From the NCBI GenBank assembly GCA_012800475.1, contig JAAZJF010000384.1:1-8017 (forward strand): a stretch of 8,017 bases of DNA. Reading direction: 5' to 3'. The DNA comes from Gammaproteobacteria bacterium. GTDB taxonomy: Bacteria; Pseudomonadota; Gammaproteobacteria; Pseudomonadales; Pseudomonadaceae. Numbering within the stretch: position 1 is the stretch's first letter; each line of letters starts with the position of its first letter. The notes under the pieces are model-generated. The model did not search any database and was not told the DNA's origin. It saw only the letters and a list, made by a program, of their open reading frames with translations. Positions 6,801-8,017 of the stretch are shown here, one piece after another. Both the position numbers and the translations under genes were made by a program.

Positions 6801-7490
6801 GGCCGCTACATAACCTGTAGTGGCTACATCAATATCAAGTGACTGCACACTGCCCGATAATTGAGCCTGCACCGCTAACGTGGGCGCATCCGGCATCGGC
6901 ACTTGTGCATCTAGCTGCAACTGCAAGGGCCAGCCTTGGCTGGGAACGATTTTACCTTGCACCTGCACGGCGTATTCTTGGTAATGAATACCCAAGCGCG
7001 ACAGATGAATACCGTCAGCTAACCAGCGCACACGCAAGTCCGTATCGGTCAGCAAGGATTCGCCATTGAGGACAAACTCGCCCACATCAAGGCGCTCCAC
7101 CTCGATACTCACAGGCAAGTTTAAATCAGGTAATTGCAAACCTTGCTGCGGTTCAGGATCAGGCTCAGATGACGGCAGATTCACTTCAATACGTGCCGCG
7201 CTCAGCTGATCTAAACACACCGCACTGCGCAGTAAACACATCGGCCGAAACCGCATCTGCACATCAGTCAGTTGCACCGACATCTCACCCTGTTGCCAGA
7301 CTAACTGCTGCGCCTGCCAATCAGTGAGCACTGCACCACTAAAATCTTCGACCATTAAGCCCGGCACTTGATCGAGCAACCAACGGCTGCCCGATTGCGT
7401 CGCCAACAGGCTAAAGCTGGCACCCAGCACCAGCAGCACCAACGCCAGCAGGCTCAGCACCACCCAGACACTGATACGTTTGATACTCAT
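3801..7490 (-). CDS. tamB: Translocation and assembly module subunit TamB
   Basis: TamB is a large periplasm-spanning protein anchored in the inner membrane that works with TamA; the family is linked to outer-membrane protein assembly and, as an AsmA-like protein, to phospholipid transport between the membranes. The 1229 residues match the family length (about 1260 in E. coli). A single N-terminal membrane helix spans about residues 8-30. The long middle is repetitive beta-strand sequence with alternating hydrophobic residues. Two cysteine pairs, Cys-85/Cys-92 and Cys-691/Cys-700, fit positions where I recall family members having cysteines, probably disulfides. The C-terminal TamB domain (DUF490, roughly the last 330 residues) shows the typical GRYRAYGQ, LLFAGPLSQPFLDIEA and EQALSWLLLGRPL stretches and ends in a beta-strand with terminal Phe. 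The ATG overlaps the tamA stop by 4 bases (ATGA), indicating coupled translation. No frameshift is seen. Confidence 0.96.
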   Translation of the reverse strand: MSIKRISVWVVLSLLALVLLVLGASFSLLATQSGSRWLLDQVPGLMVEDFSGAVLTDWQAQQLVWQQGEMSVQLTDVQMRFRPMCLLRSAVCLDQLSAARIEVNLPSSEPDPEPQQGLQLPDLNLPVSIEVERLDVGEFVLNGESLLTDTDLRVRWLADGIHLSRLGIHYQEYAVQVQGKIVPSQGWPLQLQLDAQVPMPDAPTLAVQAQLSGSVQSLDIDVATTGYVAATLKGQVQALDAQLPAQLSLQVAHFKATPDLPDTLTLADLVLDVQGDLQRGYQVTGRGALPNTPEQIKLKLAALVKATGAQLNTLSLTASDEAFFAVQGAVDWQQELTADAQLQWRQFPWHSLLAQEDIPVQLQRLDGQVSYSAGDYKGKLDGDLNGPAGAFTLATAFMGDLQQVQLQELLVEAGQGRLLGTATVGFAEGVDWLADIEVSKLNPAYWVAELPGELAGLIHSTGTLQGEQLQLDAAVDLKGQLRGSKTQLELAVQGAQQSAQKQQWQLSQADLRLGDNRIYGTAQLDQALAGEIKIELPRLVQLWPGLAGQVNGDIQLSGSLEQPQAVAQLQGRGIAYDGQRVGQFELKGELLAEQRAQFALAAQRIWSGESEIGTLQLGGQGTLEAHSAELALTGPLLNTQLNISGGLNPKGDWLGQIQKLTLSSHEQDWALQKPTAINYRSTGELTLAAHCLKGGESSLCAGEQRLLPDTKIDYHLLNFPLATLQPWLPADAQLSGKVNGDFKVELLAKGPKGRIQLDAGQGQLRVKENEQWQTFAWQTLRLDSDLTERAIASKLQLKGRDSGNLEVVANIDPRLEQKKLSGHFLIENVDLSALRPFIAQVETVRGVLEGRGTLAGHLLAPNVSGFVQIRDAQLSGGELPVPFEQLQVRADIQGEQLRIKGGWNSGEEGRGVIQGDVQWADQLLVDVSIKGQKLPLRVEPYANIEMAPDLRISLKDQRLFLSGTVDVPNGLITIPQLPEQAVHVSSDARVVGDAKPEDGLQIAMDITVNVGAERLRFSGFGLNADLRGDLRIGDNMAGRGMLELLNGRYRAYGQRLELRRARLLFAGPLSQPFLDIEAVRVTGDVTAGLRLTGSALQPSSEIFSNPAMSQEQALSWLLLGRPLQGGGDDGNVMAQAALALGLMGTAPITNKLAETFGVKDFMLDSEGSGMTSSVVASGRISEKVSLRYGVGVFEPASTLALRYELSKRTYLEAASGLANSLDIFYKRNF

Positions 7491-8017
7491 AGCTCAGGCC
7501 CCATGGAGAAGTGAATGCGCCAGCCCTTGTCTTCATCAAACGCGCGGGCTAAATCAAGGCGTATCGGCCCCACTGGCGAAACCCAGCGCACACCCACACC
7601 GGCACCGGTTTTCATATTATCGCTGAGTGAGTTAAACGAATTACCCTGATCGACAAAAGTGGCCACACGCCAACTTTCCGCAATGCGGTATTGGTACTCC
7701 ACGCTGCCGGCAAACATATAGCGGCCCCCTTCTCGGTTGCCTTGCTTGTCACGCGGCGACAGGGTTTCGTAATCATAACCGCGCACACTTTGGTCACCAC
7801 CGGCAAAAAAGCGCAGCGAGGGCGGCACTTTTTTATAGTTATTGGTGCCAATTGCACCGATTTGCGCACGCCCTAACAGGCGATGATCATGCGCCAGCGT
7901 AATCAAACCACGCGCCAAAGCGCTGACATGCAATACATCCGCATCGGCAATAAAGTCTTGTTTAGCGCCACGCACATCCCACTGCAAACGGTGACCGCGA
8001 CTGGGATCAATCGGTGA
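7487..8017 (-). CDS. tamA: Translocation and assembly module subunit TamA, C-terminal part
   Basis: The last 176 codons of an Omp85-family outer-membrane protein; the frame is open to the window edge, so the POTRA domains and the first barrel strands lie outside. The barrel segment contains FFAGGDQSVRGYDYETLSP, which carries the Omp85 lid-loop motif (V)RGY, here in the form typical of TamA. It is followed by barrel strands (GSVEYQYRI, VATFVDQGNSF, GAGVGVRWVSPVGPIRLDLA) and the end IHFSMGPEL, close to the C-terminus of known TamA. A TTG at 7987 is not a real start, since coding-like sequence (DPSRGHRLQW) continues upstream. It overlaps tamB by 4 bases. With TamB it forms the module linking inner and outer membranes. 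Confidence 0.95.
   Translation of the reverse strand, partial: SPIDPSRGHRLQWDVRGAKQDFIADADVLHVSALARGLITLAHDHRLLGRAQIGAIGTNNYKKVPPSLRFFAGGDQSVRGYDYETLSPRDKQGNREGGRYMFAGSVEYQYRIAESWRVATFVDQGNSFNSLSDNMKTGAGVGVRWVSPVGPIRLDLARAFDEDKGWRIHFSMGPEL

Noticed and set aside
3982..7069. Many plus-strand open frames antisense to tamB
   Set aside because: They mirror the codon bias of tamB on the opposite strand, have no ribosome-binding sites or family features, and tamB is intact.
7985..7987. TTG as start of a 166-codon gene
   Set aside because: The frame continues to the window edge with TamA-like sequence, so the TTG is an internal leucine codon.

Overview
The window comes from a Gram-negative, flagellated gammaproteobacterium. 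The FlgF and FlgG sequences, and the way the flgF operon starts at its own sigma-54 promoter, resemble Pseudomonas and its relatives. Base composition looks moderate (near 50% GC, estimated by eye), lower than in most Pseudomonas, so a lower-GC member of the Pseudomonadales is a reasonable guess but is not proven here. Every convincing gene is on the minus strand, so transcription runs from high to low coordinates.

Layout in transcription order. (1) 8017-3801: the 3' part of tamA (its 5' end lies beyond the window) and complete tamB, overlapping by 4 bases. They encode the outer-membrane Omp85-family protein and its inner-membrane-anchored periplasmic partner in the translocation and assembly module. 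(2) 3800-3421: a 380-base gap with stem-loops just after tamB, a possible promoter, and a strongly foldable leader in front of the next gene. (3) 3420-2666: two overlapping small-multidrug-resistance (SMR) genes resembling mdtJ and mdtI, encoding a probable heterodimeric inner-membrane exporter. (4) 2665-2473: a strong inverted-repeat terminator, a tandem repeat, and a consensus sigma-54 promoter pointing at flgF. (5) 2472-1: flgF, flgG, flgH and the first 44 codons of flgI. These encode the proximal rod, distal rod, L-ring lipoprotein and P-ring protein of the flagellar basal body, in assembly-related order.

The three gene groups look like separate transcription units. The terminator separates the SMR pair from the flagellar operon, which has its own RpoN-type promoter. 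In Pseudomonas flgF normally follows flgE; here the upstream neighbours are an SMR exporter and tamAB, so the flgF operon seems detached from flgBCDE.

Most of the window is ordinary conserved core gene content, and I found no clearly new system, CRISPR array, IS element or RNA gene. The points most worth a second look are the mdtJ leader, which can form mutually exclusive structures including one that masks the ribosome-binding site; the aspartate replacing the essential glutamate in the MdtI-like subunit; and the flgF promoter region.
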